Shown: piece after piece, positions 7,511 to 16,793 of the stretch
Layout of the letters: every line of letters starts with the position of its first letter
Position numbering within the stretch: the first letter of the stretch is position 1
Assembly: GCA_964523405.1 (NCBI GenBank)
Contig: CAZGAQ010000043.1
Location: 1 to 44,019, forward strand
Reading direction: 5' to 3'
Length of the DNA: 44,019 nt
DNA from: CAZGAQ01 sp964523405
GTDB taxonomy: Bacteria > Planctomycetota > Phycisphaerae > UBA1845 > Fen-1342
Translations under genes and position numbers: made by a program
Notes under the pieces: generated by a model
What the model saw: only the letters and a program-made list of their open reading frames with translations
Databases searched by the model: none
What the model was told of the DNA's origin: nothing

Positions 7511-10162
7511 GTGCCGCGTGATCCGGAACCGCAGGTTGACCCGTCCGCTGCAGCGGAAGAGACGCCGCTGACGCCGGCGATGCGCCAGTATCGCGAGCAG
7601 AAGGCGCAAGCGGGGGACGCCCTGCTGCTGTTTCGGATGGGGGATTTCTACGAAATGTTCTACGACGATGCCGAACTGGGGGCGCGGGTGCTCGGCATCA
7701 CGCTGACCAGCCGCGACGGCGGGCGCACGCCCCTGGCGGGCATTCCGCACCACGCCCTGGAGGGTTACCTGGCGCGGTTGGTGGCGGCCGGCTACAAGGT
7801 TGCGATCAGCGAGCAAATCGAGGACCCGCGACAGGCCAAAGGCGTCGTGCAGCGGGCGATCGTGCGCATCGTCACGCCCGGTACCCTGACCGACGAGGCC
7901 CTGCTGGAGCGCACGCGCAGCAACGTGCTGGCCGCGATCTGCGTACCCGCCGACGGCAGCGTGGAGACGACTGGCCTGGCGGCGCTGGAACTCGCCAGCG
8001 GCGAATTCGTCGTGCAGACGGGGCCCTTGGGACGCCTGTTGGACGAGTTGGGGCGGCTGCAGCCGGCGGAAATCCTGCTGGCCGACGAGGGGCCGGCGCA
8101 GCGCACGGAACTGGCGGGCCTGCTGGCCGAACGTACGAACGTTCCGCAGACGTATCGCAATCCGGCCGACTTCACCGCGGCCCGCGCGGACCAGCTGCTG
8201 CGCGAGCACTTCGAGACGGCCGGTCTGGAGGGCTTCGGCTTCGAGCGCATCGATGCGTCGCTGCAGGCGGCCGGGGCGCTGCTGGCTTACGTCCGCGAGA
8301 CGCAGAAGGCGGCGGCGCGGCACTTGCGTCCGCCGCGGCGGCAGACGACGGCCGACTACATGACGCTGGACGCGGTGACGCTGCGCTCGCTGGAGATCGA
8401 GCGGACGCTGCGGACGGGGGCCCGCGAGGGGACGCTGCTGGCGGCGGTGGATCGCACGCAGAATCCGATGGGGGCGCGCCTGCTGCGAAACTGGCTGTGT
8501 TACCCGCTGCGCGGACCGGACGAGATCCGCCGCCGGCAGAATCTGGTGGCGCTGTTTTGCGACCAAGCCGGACCGCGCCAGCAGGTGCAGCAGGCGCTGC
8601 ACGACATGGGCGACCTCGAGCGCATGATTGGGCGATTGGGCGTGCAGCGCTGCTCGCCGCGCGATCTGCGCGCCCTGGGCGACGGACTCTACGCCCTGCG
8701 CGGCCTGCGGGCGCTGCTGGCGGAGCTGCGGCAGCCGGAGTGCGACGAGCTGGCCGCGCGGTTGGCAGGGCTCGATGAACTGGCCGATCGCCTGTGTGCA
8801 GCGCTGGTCGCAGCTCCGCCGCTGACTGTGCGGGAGGGCGGGATTTTCGCGGACGGCCACCACGCCGAGCTGGATCGGCTACGGGCAATTGGGCGCGACG
8901 GCCAGCAGTGGCTGGCGGAGTTTCAGGCCCGCGAGGCGCAGCGGACGGGGATTTCGTCGCTGCGCGTGGCGTACAACAAGGTCTTCGGCTTCTACATCGA
9001 GATTACCAACACGCATCGGCAGCGCGTGCCGGCGGACTACGTTCGCAAGCAGACGATGAAGAACGCCGAGCGCTATATCACCGAGGACCTCAAACGCTAC
9101 GAAGCCGAGGCGCTGTCGGCCGAGTCGAAAGCACACGAGTTGGAGCACGAGTTGTTTGTCGCCCTGCGCGAGAGCTTGTTGCCGCATATCCCAGCTCTGC
9201 AGCGGGCGGTTGCGGCGCTCGCGCAGCTCGACGTGCTGGCTGGTTGGGCGCTGTTGGCGACCCAGCGGCACTATTGCCGGCCGGAGATCGTCGACGAACC
9301 GACGCTCGTCATCGACCAGGGGCGACACCCGGTGCTCGAGCAGATGCTGGATACGAGCTTCGTACCGAACGACACGCAGCTTGTCGCCGGGGGGGAGTCG
9401 CTGGCGCTGATCACAGGTCCGAACATGGCCGGCAAGAGCACCTACATCCGACAGGTGGCGCTGCTCGCGCTGCTCGCGCACTGTGGCTGCTGGGTGCCGG
9501 CGCGGGCGCTACGGCTGGGGCTGGTGGACCGTATCTTCACGCGTGTGGGAGCGGCGGACGAACTGGCTCGCGGACAATCCACGTTCATGGTGGAGATGTT
9601 GGAGACCGCCAACATCCTGCACAACGCCAGCGCGCGGAGCCTAGTCATCCTCGATGAGATTGGCCGCGGCACGAGCACCTTCGACGGCGTGGCCCTCGCC
9701 TGGGCGATCACCGAGCACCTGGCCACCCGCGTCGGCGCCCGCACGCTCTTCGCCACGCATTACCACGAATTGACCGAACTCGCGGAACTGCTCGAACCGG
9801 TCTTCAACCTCAACGTCGCCGTGCGCGAGTACGAGGACCAGGTCGTCTTCCTGCACCGCATCGTGCCCGGCGCGGCCGGCCGCAGCTATGGTCTGCACGT
9901 GGGCAAATTGGCGGGCATTCCGCGCGAGGTGCTGGAGCGGGCGAACGCCGTGCTCAACGAACTGGAGAAGACGTTTGCGCGCGAATCGCAGCGGCCGGTG
10001 CTGGCCGCGGTGCAGCGTCGGCGGCTGCGGCAGTTGCGGCTGTTCGAGGAGCCCGAAGAGGCCGTGGTGCGCGAGCTGCGGGCGCTGGACCTGGAGCAAT
10101 GTGACGGGGCGACCGCGCTCGCGCGGTTGGGCGCGTGGCGCAAGTTGCTGGCGCAGGGCTAG
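7511..10162 (+). CDS. mutS: DNA mismatch repair ATPase MutS
   Basis: 883 residues, full length. The N-terminal mismatch-reading motif F46-Y47-E48 lies in FRMGDFYEMFY; the P-loop is TGPNMAGKST at 635-644; Walker B is LVILDEIGRGTSTFDG near 711-726; and the signature segment ends TLFATHYHEL. It recognises mispairs and recruits MutL. The GTG at 7511 is the only start that keeps the short N-terminus before TPAMRQYREQK; no Shine-Dalgarno sequence is seen. MutL is not in the window. The following TrkH-like gene starts 54 bp later, possibly as readthrough. Confidence 0.98.
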   Translation: MPRDPEPQVDPSAAAEETPLTPAMRQYREQKAQAGDALLLFRMGDFYEMFYDDAELGARVLGITLTSRDGGRTPLAGIPHHALEGYLARLVAAGYKVAISEQIEDPRQAKGVVQRAIVRIVTPGTLTDEALLERTRSNVLAAICVPADGSVETTGLAALELASGEFVVQTGPLGRLLDELGRLQPAEILLADEGPAQRTELAGLLAERTNVPQTYRNPADFTAARADQLLREHFETAGLEGFGFERIDASLQAAGALLAYVRETQKAAARHLRPPRRQTTADYMTLDAVTLRSLEIERTLRTGAREGTLLAAVDRTQNPMGARLLRNWLCYPLRGPDEIRRRQNLVALFCDQAGPRQQVQQALHDMGDLERMIGRLGVQRCSPRDLRALGDGLYALRGLRALLAELRQPECDELAARLAGLDELADRLCAALVAAPPLTVREGGIFADGHHAELDRLRAIGRDGQQWLAEFQAREAQRTGISSLRVAYNKVFGFYIEITNTHRQRVPADYVRKQTMKNAERYITEDLKRYEAEALSAESKAHELEHELFVALRESLLPHIPALQRAVAALAQLDVLAGWALLATQRHYCRPEIVDEPTLVIDQGRHPVLEQMLDTSFVPNDTQLVAGGESLALITGPNMAGKSTYIRQVALLALLAHCGCWVPARALRLGLVDRIFTRVGAADELARGQSTFMVEMLETANILHNASARSLVILDEIGRGTSTFDGVALAWAITEHLATRVGARTLFATHYHELTELAELLEPVFNLNVAVREYEDQVVFLHRIVPGAAGRSYGLHVGKLAGIPREVLERANAVLNELEKTFARESQRPVLAAVQRRRLRQLRLFEEPEEAVVRELRALDLEQCDGATALARLGAWRKLLAQG

Positions 10163-10216
10163 CCCGGGTGTGTTCACCGCGCAGCGCTGTGCCGCGCGGC
10201 GTGGAGGGTCAGGCAC

Positions 10217-11791
10217 GTGGAGCGCAAGGCGGTCGTCAGCGGGCTGACCTCGGCGAGCCTGTGGCTGCCGTTGGCGCTGCTGGCGGTGGCGTATTGTGGG
10301 TGGATGCTGCTGCAGGACCAGCGCTGCATCGCGCTGTCCGAGCGCGATCGCGGCAGCTACGGGGCGCTGCCGCGGTGGCAGACTGGCTTCGAGGCGCTCA
10401 GCGCGACGTGCGGGGCGGGTCTGCTGACCTATAGCCTCAGGGACGATTACACGCCCACGGGGCGGTGGGTGTTGGCCGGACTCGGTGTTGCCGGAGCGCT
10501 GCTCTATCTCGCGGCCGGGCGGCAGGTGCTCGGGCGATTGTGGGCGGCCGATGCGGGCGACGAGGGCCATCCGGCAAGCCCGACGAAGGGGGCGTGGCGC
10601 AGGGCTGCGCCGTCAGCCGCCGACGCGGAGCGCACTGGTGCCGTGGCGGCAGCACCGCCGGCGTTGTCAGAGCCCGGGAATGTGCAGTGGCCGTCCGTGC
10701 CGTTGATTCTCGGCGCGTTTCTCGCCCTGCTGGTGGTCTTGCATCCCTTGCCATGGGTTGTCGCGGGGGGCAGCGGTGTGGACTACGCGACCGGCGCGTG
10801 GAATGCCGTGGCCGCACTCACGTCGCTGGGCTGGTTGGCGCCGGGGGCGGACTCCCGCAGCGATTGGATCTACGCGCTCCTCGGTCTGGTCGGCGCGTTG
10901 GGCTGGACGGTTTGGCTCGCGCCGCTGCGGCTGATGTGGCCCCAGCAGGCGTCTTCGCCGCAATCGTCGTGGTCGCGTGGTGCCTGTCTCGGGCGGCTAC
11001 CGCGCGGCTGGGGCGGGCGCAGCGCCCTCGCGCTGGGTGCATATTTCGCGTTGCTGCTCGGAGCCGCCGCGCTGATTACCGCCCTGGAAGTCCCGCGCGG
11101 CCAGCCGCATCCCGGCGGTGCCACGCCGACGAGTACCGGCGCGGCCAAGACCGAACGCCTAGCGCAACGACCGCCGCAAGAACGCTTTGTCCGGAGCCTC
11201 GTGCTCGTCACGTGCACGGCGACCGCCGGCCAGGCGACCGAACCGATTGCCGATCGCGGTGTGAGCGACGGCACGAAGCTCGTGCTCAGCGCGCTGCAGT
11301 TGATTGGCGGTGCGGGCGGTTCGCCGGGCGGTGGCGTGAAATGGCTCGTGCTGTTGTGGGCGCTAGCGGGGCTGACCGCGGTGATCGGGCTGGGCGGCGG
11401 GTGGGCACAGCGCGACCGCGCGCGGCGCTTCTGGCTGGCGGGGGTGGCGTGCACAGGCGCAGTTCTTGCGCTGGCGGTCGTGGTGGCGCTGGGGCTCCTG
11501 GTGATTGAGGCCAACGTCGCCTCCAGTTACCAGGCGCCGCCGACGTTCGCCGACGCCCTGCTCGAGGCCAGCTCCGCCACGGCGGGGGGCGGTCTGTCGA
11601 TGGGCCTGACCACGACAATCACCAGTTTCAATCTCTCCAGAGGCATTCGCCAGAATGTCGATTTGTACCAGTACGGCATGTGCTGGTTGCTCGCCGCGAT
11701 GCTGCTCGGACGCGTGCTGCCGATCTGGATCCTGGGACGCGTAGCGGCTGTGCGTTGGCACGACCGGCCGGCACGTCCGCCACAGGCGTAG
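10217..11791 (+). CDS. TrkH/KtrB-like cation transport membrane protein (divergent)
   Basis: 524 residues with about 10 membrane segments. Four loops resemble the selectivity P-loops of TrkH/KtrB: FEALSATCGAGLLT (58-71), WNAVAALTSLGWLA (195-208), LVTCTATAGQAT (330-341) and LLEASSATAGGGLSMG (448-463). The stretch IGGAGGSPGGGVK at 363-375 matches the conserved family motif with G-S-x-G-G-G/I-K. A hydrophilic insert rich in Ala and Pro lies at 111-160. The family conducts K+ or Na+ with a cytosolic TrkA/KtrA gating ring; no such partner gene is nearby. GTG start at 10217; no strong Shine-Dalgarno sequence. The assignment rests on loop pattern, not on close identity. Confidence 0.7.
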   Translation: MERKAVVSGLTSASLWLPLALLAVAYCGWMLLQDQRCIALSERDRGSYGALPRWQTGFEALSATCGAGLLTYSLRDDYTPTGRWVLAGLGVAGALLYLAAGRQVLGRLWAADAGDEGHPASPTKGAWRRAAPSAADAERTGAVAAAPPALSEPGNVQWPSVPLILGAFLALLVVLHPLPWVVAGGSGVDYATGAWNAVAALTSLGWLAPGADSRSDWIYALLGLVGALGWTVWLAPLRLMWPQQASSPQSSWSRGACLGRLPRGWGGRSALALGAYFALLLGAAALITALEVPRGQPHPGGATPTSTGAAKTERLAQRPPQERFVRSLVLVTCTATAGQATEPIADRGVSDGTKLVLSALQLIGGAGGSPGGGVKWLVLLWALAGLTAVIGLGGGWAQRDRARRFWLAGVACTGAVLALAVVVALGLLVIEANVASSYQAPPTFADALLEASSATAGGGLSMGLTTTITSFNLSRGIRQNVDLYQYGMCWLLAAMLLGRVLPIWILGRVAAVRWHDRPARPPQA

Positions 11792-11807
11792 CCGGACGGC
11801 CAAGTCG

Positions 11808-11829
11808 CGTCCGCCCCCCGTGGCGGACG
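11808..11829 (+). terminator. Hairpin 1 between the TrkH-like gene and neuA
   Basis: CGTCCGCC and GGCGGACG form a perfect 8-bp stem with a 6-nt loop, 16 bp after the TrkH-like stop. A short T-run occurs only 15 nt further on, so as an intrinsic terminator it is imperfect. Confidence 0.4.
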
Positions 11830-11858
11830 ATGGATTCCGAGGCGTTTTTGGCGTTCCA

Positions 11859-11880
11859 CGTCGGCCACGGGGGGCCGACG
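11859..11880 (+). terminator. Hairpin 2 between the TrkH-like gene and neuA
   Basis: CGTCGGCC and GGCCGACG form a second perfect 8-bp stem with a 6-nt loop, of the same geometry as hairpin 1 and 51 bp after it. No T-run follows. Confidence 0.35.
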
Positions 11881-11929
11881 CTACTCTGGCGGCGGGCCGC
11901 TGGCCGCACGGCGTGGAAGTGGAGAGTGC

Positions 11930-12601
11930 GTGACCGTTGTCGGCATCATCCCTGCCCGAGCTGGCTCGAAGCGTCTGCCCGGCAAGAACCTCCTCCCGCT
12001 CGCGGGCCGCCCGCTGATCGCACACACCTGCGCGGCGGCGCAAGCCAGCGGTGTGCTGACCGCGATCTACGTGAACACGGAAGACCCGGGCATCGCTGCC
12101 GCGGCGCAGGTGTGCGGCGTGGCGTGCCCGGTGCTCCGGCCTGCGGAACTGGCGAGCGACACGGCGCCGACGCGCGCGGCGCTGGTGTTCATGCTGGACT
12201 GGCTGGCGGCGCGCGGGGAGACGTACGACGCGCTGCTGATTTTGCAGCCGACGTCGCCGCTGCGAACCGCGGAGGACATTCGCGCGGCGTGGCGGCTGTT
12301 CTGCGGGCACGCGCCGTGTGCGGTCGTGTCGGTCTCGCCGGTGACGCCGCGCTCGTGGCTGGGCACGGTGGGGCTCGACCGCGGGTTCGACCGCTGGAGC
12401 GGCGACGAGACGATTCACCGACTGAACGGGGCTATCTACATCTATCCCATGGCGGACTATCGCGCCGACCGGACGCCGGACAGGACGGTGGCCTACGTGA
12501 TGCCGCCGACGCGCGGCGTGGACATTGATCGGCCGGAGGATCTCGCTCTGGCGGAAGTGCTGCTGCAGCGCGGCCTGACGAGCGCGGCGCCCGGGAACTG
12601 A
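11930..12601 (+). CDS. neuA: CMP-nonulosonic acid (acylneuraminate) cytidylyltransferase
   Basis: 223 residues. Activates a nonulosonic acid (sialic, legionaminic or pseudaminic type) with CTP. Motifs in order: IIPARAGSKRLPGKNLLPLAG (nucleotide binding, 5-25), LQPTSPLRTAEDI (about 104-116), NGAIYIYP (about 166-173) and GVDIDRPEDLALAE near the C-terminus. GTG start at 11930 with GGAGAG close upstream. First gene of a tight neuA-neuB-neuC cassette; neuB starts 4 bp after its stop. The exact sugar cannot be read from the sequence. Confidence 0.92.
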   Translation: MTVVGIIPARAGSKRLPGKNLLPLAGRPLIAHTCAAAQASGVLTAIYVNTEDPGIAAAAQVCGVACPVLRPAELASDTAPTRAALVFMLDWLAARGETYDALLILQPTSPLRTAEDIRAAWRLFCGHAPCAVVSVSPVTPRSWLGTVGLDRGFDRWSGDETIHRLNGAIYIYPMADYRADRTPDRTVAYVMPPTRGVDIDRPEDLALAEVLLQRGLTSAAPGN

Positions 12602-12605
12602 GCGA

Positions 12606-13688
12606 ATGAACGTGCAGCGCGACGACACGACGAGGCCGAACGTGCGGGTGGTGACGCTCGGGCCGCGGCGTGTCGGCCCGGGCGAGCCAGTGCTGATCAT
12701 CGCCGAGGCTGGCGTGAACCACGACGGCTCCGTGGACCGCGCGCTGGAGCTGGTGGATATCGCCGCCAGCGCGGGTGCGGACGTCGTGAAGTTCCAGATA
12801 TTCCGGGCCGACGAACTGGTGACGCTGGGGGCAGCCGCTGCGGAGTATCAGCGGGCGCGTGGGGCGCAGTCGCAGCATGAGCTGTTGCGGCGGCTGGAAT
12901 TGACGGATGAGGAATTCGCGCGCGTGGCGGCGCACTGCCAGGCGCGCGGAATTGAGTTTCTGGCGACCCCGTTCGGGGTACGTGATGTGTACCGGCTTGC
13001 GGCGCTGGGCGTGCGCGGGATCAAGATCGCCTCGACGGACCTCAACAATGTGCCCCTCCTGCGACGCGCGGTGGAGACGGGGCTGCCGCTCATCGTCTCG
13101 ACGGGGGCGGCATTGGCGGACGAGATGACGGCGGCGGTTGCACGGCTGCGCGCCTGGGGTGCGGGTGACCGACTCGTCCTGCTGCACTGCGTCAGTGGGT
13201 ACCCCGCGCCGCTGCCGGCTGCCAATCTCCGCGCGATCGCCGCACTGCGGGAGGTCACGGGTGTGCCGTGCGGATTCTCCGACCACACACCGTCGACGGA
13301 CATCGCGGGGTGGGCGGTGGCGGCCGGCGCGTGCGTGCTGGAGAAGCACTTCACCAGCGACCCGCGGCGGCCCGGCCCGGATCATGCCATGTCGCTTGAT
13401 CCCGCGCAGCTCTCCCGTTATGTGGCTGCGGCGCGGCAGGCGGAGGAGGCGCTCGGCTCCGGGTTGCTCGGCATGACCGCGGTCGAGGAGAACGTGCGGG
13501 CGGTGGCGCGGCGCAGCGTCGTGGCCGCCACGCGCATCGCAGCCGGCGCGACGCTGACGGCGGAGATGCTCGCCGTGAAGCGGCCGGGTGGCGGGATTAC
13601 GCCGGAGCAGTACGATGCGCTCCTGGGCCGCCGTGCGGCGGTCGAGATCGCTCCGGACACACTGCTGACGTGGGACATGGTGCAGTGA
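12606..13688 (+). CDS. neuB: Nonulosonic acid synthase (N-acetylneuraminate synthase family)
   Basis: 360 residues. Condenses an N-acyl hexosamine with phosphoenolpyruvate. The NeuB TIM barrel spans about 25-275: IIAEAGVNHDGSVDRALEL, GADVVKFQIF, LLHCVSGYPAPLPAANLRAI and GFSDHTPSTDIAGWA, then EKHFTSDPRRPGPDHAMSLD. A C-terminal SAF (antifreeze-like) domain at about 295-360 contains KRPGGGITPEQYDALLGRRA. ATG start at 12606, 4 bp after neuA. Its stop overlaps the neuC start by 4 bp (GTGA). Whether the product is Neu5Ac or legionaminic acid depends on NeuC substrate and is not decidable here. Confidence 0.95.
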   Translation: MNVQRDDTTRPNVRVVTLGPRRVGPGEPVLIIAEAGVNHDGSVDRALELVDIAASAGADVVKFQIFRADELVTLGAAAAEYQRARGAQSQHELLRRLELTDEEFARVAAHCQARGIEFLATPFGVRDVYRLAALGVRGIKIASTDLNNVPLLRRAVETGLPLIVSTGAALADEMTAAVARLRAWGAGDRLVLLHCVSGYPAPLPAANLRAIAALREVTGVPCGFSDHTPSTDIAGWAVAAGACVLEKHFTSDPRRPGPDHAMSLDPAQLSRYVAAARQAEEALGSGLLGMTAVEENVRAVARRSVVAATRIAAGATLTAEMLAVKRPGGGITPEQYDALLGRRAAVEIAPDTLLTWDMVQ

Positions 13689-14857
13689 CCGCGCGCCGCT
13701 CGCAAGCCCGTCGTCGCATTGCCGTTGTCACCGGCACGCGCGCCGAATACGGCTCGCTCGCCACCGTCATGCGCGCGATCGCGGCCGATCCGCGGCTCGA
13801 ATTGCAGCTCGTCGTCACGGGGATGCACCTGCTCAAGAAGTTCGGGCACACAATCGACGCGATCGTGCGCGACGGTTGGCGCATCGACGCCCGCGTGCCG
13901 ATGCAGACCGGCAGCGACGCGGCCCTGGATCACGCTGAGGGCCTCGCACGCGGTGTGGCCGGGATCGCTCGCTATTTGCACCGCGCGCAGACTCACATTG
14001 TCCTCGTGCTCGGCGATCGCATCGAAGCGCTCGCGGGGGCGCTGGCGGCCGTCACGAGCGGCTGCGTGCTGGCGCACAGTCACGGCGGCGACGTGGCGCC
14101 GGGGGACCTCGACGAGTCATTGCGACACGCCATGACGAAGCTGGCGCACGTGCACCTGGCGGCGACGCGCGGGGCGGCGCGGCGCATCCTGCGCATGGGG
14201 GAGCAGCCGCAGCGCGTGCATGTGGTGGGCGGCGTGGGGCTCGATCAACTTCGCGAAGTGCTGCAACAGGAACGCGGCGGACACGGTCGTCCGCGTGCCA
14301 CGGCGTGCGACAACCCGCCGCACGCGCTGGTGGTGTTTCACGCGTGCGGCCGGCCGGCGGCGGTCGAGCAGCGCGCGATGCAGACGATCCTGCGCGCGGT
14401 CCATGCGCTGCGGCTGCGGCATACGATCCTGTATCCCAACAGCGATCGCGGACACCCGGGCGTCATCCGCGCCATTGAGGCGCACGGTCGCAGATATGCC
14501 GGCGCGGTGACGATTCACCGTTCGCTCCCGCGCGTGGAGTATTTGCGGCTGCTCGTGCGGTCGGCCGTGCTCGTTGGGAACTCGTCCAGCGGAATCATCG
14601 AAGCCCCGTTCGCCGGCACGCCGACCGTGGACATCGGTCCGCGCCAGCTCGGCCGCGAACCCGGCGGCAAGTCCGTGCTGCACGTCGGCGAGACCGATGC
14701 GGAGATTCGCGCGGGGCTGCAGCGTGCCCTGCGCATGCGGCCGCGCGCGGGACAGCAGACGGTCTACGGTGACGGGCACGCTGGGGAGCGCGTCGCCCAC
14801 ATTCTCGCCGACCTGCGCATCGACGCTCGGCTGCTGCGCAAGACGATCACTTACTAA
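13685..14857 (+). CDS. neuC: Hydrolysing UDP-N-acetylglucosamine 2-epimerase
   Basis: 390 residues. Converts UDP-GlcNAc (or a 4-amino-6-deoxy derivative) to the ManNAc-type precursor used by NeuB. Motifs: VVTGTRAEYGSLATVM at the N-terminus, LVLGDRIEALAGALAA, HSHGGDVAPGDLDESLRHAM and LAHVHLAAT, then NSSSGIIEAPFAGTPTVDIG near residue 300. GTG at 13685 is preferred because it overlaps the neuB stop as GTGA, the usual arrangement for coupled translation; a GTG at 13670 is in frame but lies deeper inside neuB. The stop overlaps the convergent secreted-protein gene by 11 bp. Confidence 0.95.
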   Translation: MTARRSQARRRIAVVTGTRAEYGSLATVMRAIAADPRLELQLVVTGMHLLKKFGHTIDAIVRDGWRIDARVPMQTGSDAALDHAEGLARGVAGIARYLHRAQTHIVLVLGDRIEALAGALAAVTSGCVLAHSHGGDVAPGDLDESLRHAMTKLAHVHLAATRGAARRILRMGEQPQRVHVVGGVGLDQLREVLQQERGGHGRPRATACDNPPHALVVFHACGRPAAVEQRAMQTILRAVHALRLRHTILYPNSDRGHPGVIRAIEAHGRRYAGAVTIHRSLPRVEYLRLLVRSAVLVGNSSSGIIEAPFAGTPTVDIGPRQLGREPGGKSVLHVGETDAEIRAGLQRALRMRPRAGQQTVYGDGHAGERVAHILADLRIDARLLRKTITY

Positions 14858-16793
14858 CCGGCTGCTCTGCGGTCAGGTCGAAGCGGATGGCCGGCCCGAG
14901 GGGGTTTCGCCACACGTAGCATGCCGGGCCGTCACCTTCTGGCACGAACCCCGGGCGCTGCCAATCCGGGTCAAGACGGTACGCCCGCCACAGGTGCTCC
15001 GCATCGTAGAAGGCGTACAGCGGTACGGCAGTCGGCGGCACTGGCTTCGTGTCGGGCGGCAGTGCGTAGAACGGCGCGGTCGGGGCGAACGTCTGCACGT
15101 TCTTGCCCGGGGCCTGCCCGTCGATCTGCATGGCGACCACGCCCGGCGCCGCGCGCTCGCAGGCGAAGAACGCGATCGGGGGTGCTTTCAACGACAGATC
15201 GGCCGGCAGCTTGACACGCGTTCGATAGCGACTGGGGCCGTCGCTTCCGGTCACCTCATAGATGGGCACCGGGAGCACGAGCCGCGGATCGTCGAGGTCG
15301 AGCTTGTACATGATCTGGTTGTAGTCGTACCACGGTGTCGGCCACTCGTTGCCGGAGAACGTGGCCGTGTATGTGCCTTCGAAGTACAGGATCCGTCCGC
15401 CTTCCTGCTCGAATTCCGGATGCTGGCGCGGATTGTAGAAGCTGTACTTCTCGTGCGTGAGGATCTTGCGCGCGTAGACCCACGGCCCCAGCGGCGTATC
15501 CGCTTCCTGGTACCACAACTCGCCGAGCATCGACGTGCCGAAGAGCTCCGTCGAGATCAGCACCCAGCGGTGGCGATACGCGTTCCACGTGGCCGAGCCG
15601 CCGTGCAGGCACACGGGCTTGCCGGTGTCGGGGTCCTGCGGCGCGAGCAGGCCTTCCTCCGGCTTGAGGTGACCGGCCTTCACGAGGTCCGCCAGTTCCT
15701 TCACGTACAGGGCCGGCGTGTTGCGCTTCCACGTGTAGCGAATTGCCCCGTTGGGATCACGGTCGATCTGGCCCGCCTCCGGCCGCGTGCCTTCCTGCAG
15801 GCACGTGTAGGCCTCGCAGGCGCCGATGTCGAGGAAGTGCTCGCGATCGGCCTGCACACGCGACAGGGGCAGGCCGCGCGAGAAGTAGAAGTACTCCGTG
15901 CCGCCGGCGGTCACGCGGAGCGCGTGCCCGGCGGGGTAGTTGGGCGCGTTCGGGTCGAAGTCGCGGACCTTCTCGAACTCCAGCTTGCTGTCGTTAAACT
16001 CCACAAAGCCGCGCTCAAACGCCTCCATGGACGGGCGGACCTTGGCGTACGCCGCCAAAAGATGCTCGCGCCCGTCCGCGTCGCGCAGCGTTACCGGCGT
16101 GTCGAGCCACGTCGGACCGCCCTCGCAGACCTTGGCCATGCTCTTGGCAAACCCGCCTTCGCCGACGAAGTACGTGAGGTCGACACCGACGTTCGGGTCG
16201 AGTCCGCCTTCCGCGGGCAGGCGGCTCGTGGCCGCGGTCGCGTAGAAGTTGCCCAGGGGATACGCGGGGCGGTTGGTGTCGCCCCAGATCCAGAACAGCC
16301 GGCCCTGGCAGATCGCGTTCAACACGCTATCCGAGCCGAAGACCTGGCCGTTGAGGACTGGCTGTTGAATCGGGGCGGGCAAACCCAGCAGCACCGTATC
16401 GCGATAGATGCCGCCGCCGGTGATGCGGTACAGGCGCTCCGCGATGTTGAGCCGCTTGAGTTTGACGGTAGCCGTTTCGCCGACCTTGGGCGTGAGCCGC
16501 ACGCCAGTGTAACCAAAGCCGTCCTTCGGGTACTCGTAGCCAGGGCTCTTCACGTGGAACCAGAGTTCCTGGCCCATGAGTCCCGGCTCGTAGAACGCGA
16601 CATTCCCGCCGCTGTCGGTGTAGTACCGCACGTCATTCGTCGTCTTCAGCTCGACGAGCGGCACGCCCCGGCCGGTTTGTTGATCCACGACCTGGATGCG
16701 GAAATATGCGCTCGGCTGTGGCGCGTCAGCCGCCGGCAGGGTGGAGACACTGCACAGATGGAGCAGGAATCCGCACGCGAGCATGAATCGCAT
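14847..16793 (-). CDS. Secreted protein of unknown function, probable beta-propeller
   Basis: 648 residues. The signal peptide is MRFMLACGFLLHLCSVSTLPAADA. Residues of about 25-90 look like a small beta-sandwich of the carboxypeptidase regulatory type (FRIQVVDQQTGRGVPLVELK). The rest is rich in aromatic residues, with repeated phrases typical of five-bladed glycosidase-like propellers: LFWIWGDTNRPAYPLGNFY, GGSATWNAYRHRWVLISTE and WYQEADTPLGPWVYARKI. No catalytic signature was recognised. ATG 16793 is chosen because AAAGG lies 7 nt upstream and it gives a clean signal peptide; a start at 16817 would put residues in front of it. Converges on neuC with an 11-bp overlap of the 3' ends. Confidence 0.75.
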   Translation of the reverse strand: MRFMLACGFLLHLCSVSTLPAADAPQPSAYFRIQVVDQQTGRGVPLVELKTTNDVRYYTDSGGNVAFYEPGLMGQELWFHVKSPGYEYPKDGFGYTGVRLTPKVGETATVKLKRLNIAERLYRITGGGIYRDTVLLGLPAPIQQPVLNGQVFGSDSVLNAICQGRLFWIWGDTNRPAYPLGNFYATAATSRLPAEGGLDPNVGVDLTYFVGEGGFAKSMAKVCEGGPTWLDTPVTLRDADGREHLLAAYAKVRPSMEAFERGFVEFNDSKLEFEKVRDFDPNAPNYPAGHALRVTAGGTEYFYFSRGLPLSRVQADREHFLDIGACEAYTCLQEGTRPEAGQIDRDPNGAIRYTWKRNTPALYVKELADLVKAGHLKPEEGLLAPQDPDTGKPVCLHGGSATWNAYRHRWVLISTELFGTSMLGELWYQEADTPLGPWVYARKILTHEKYSFYNPRQHPEFEQEGGRILYFEGTYTATFSGNEWPTPWYDYNQIMYKLDLDDPRLVLPVPIYEVTGSDGPSRYRTRVKLPADLSLKAPPIAFFACERAAPGVVAMQIDGQAPGKNVQTFAPTAPFYALPPDTKPVPPTAVPLYAFYDAEHLWRAYRLDPDWQRPGFVPEGDGPACYVWRNPLGPAIRFDLTAEQPVSK

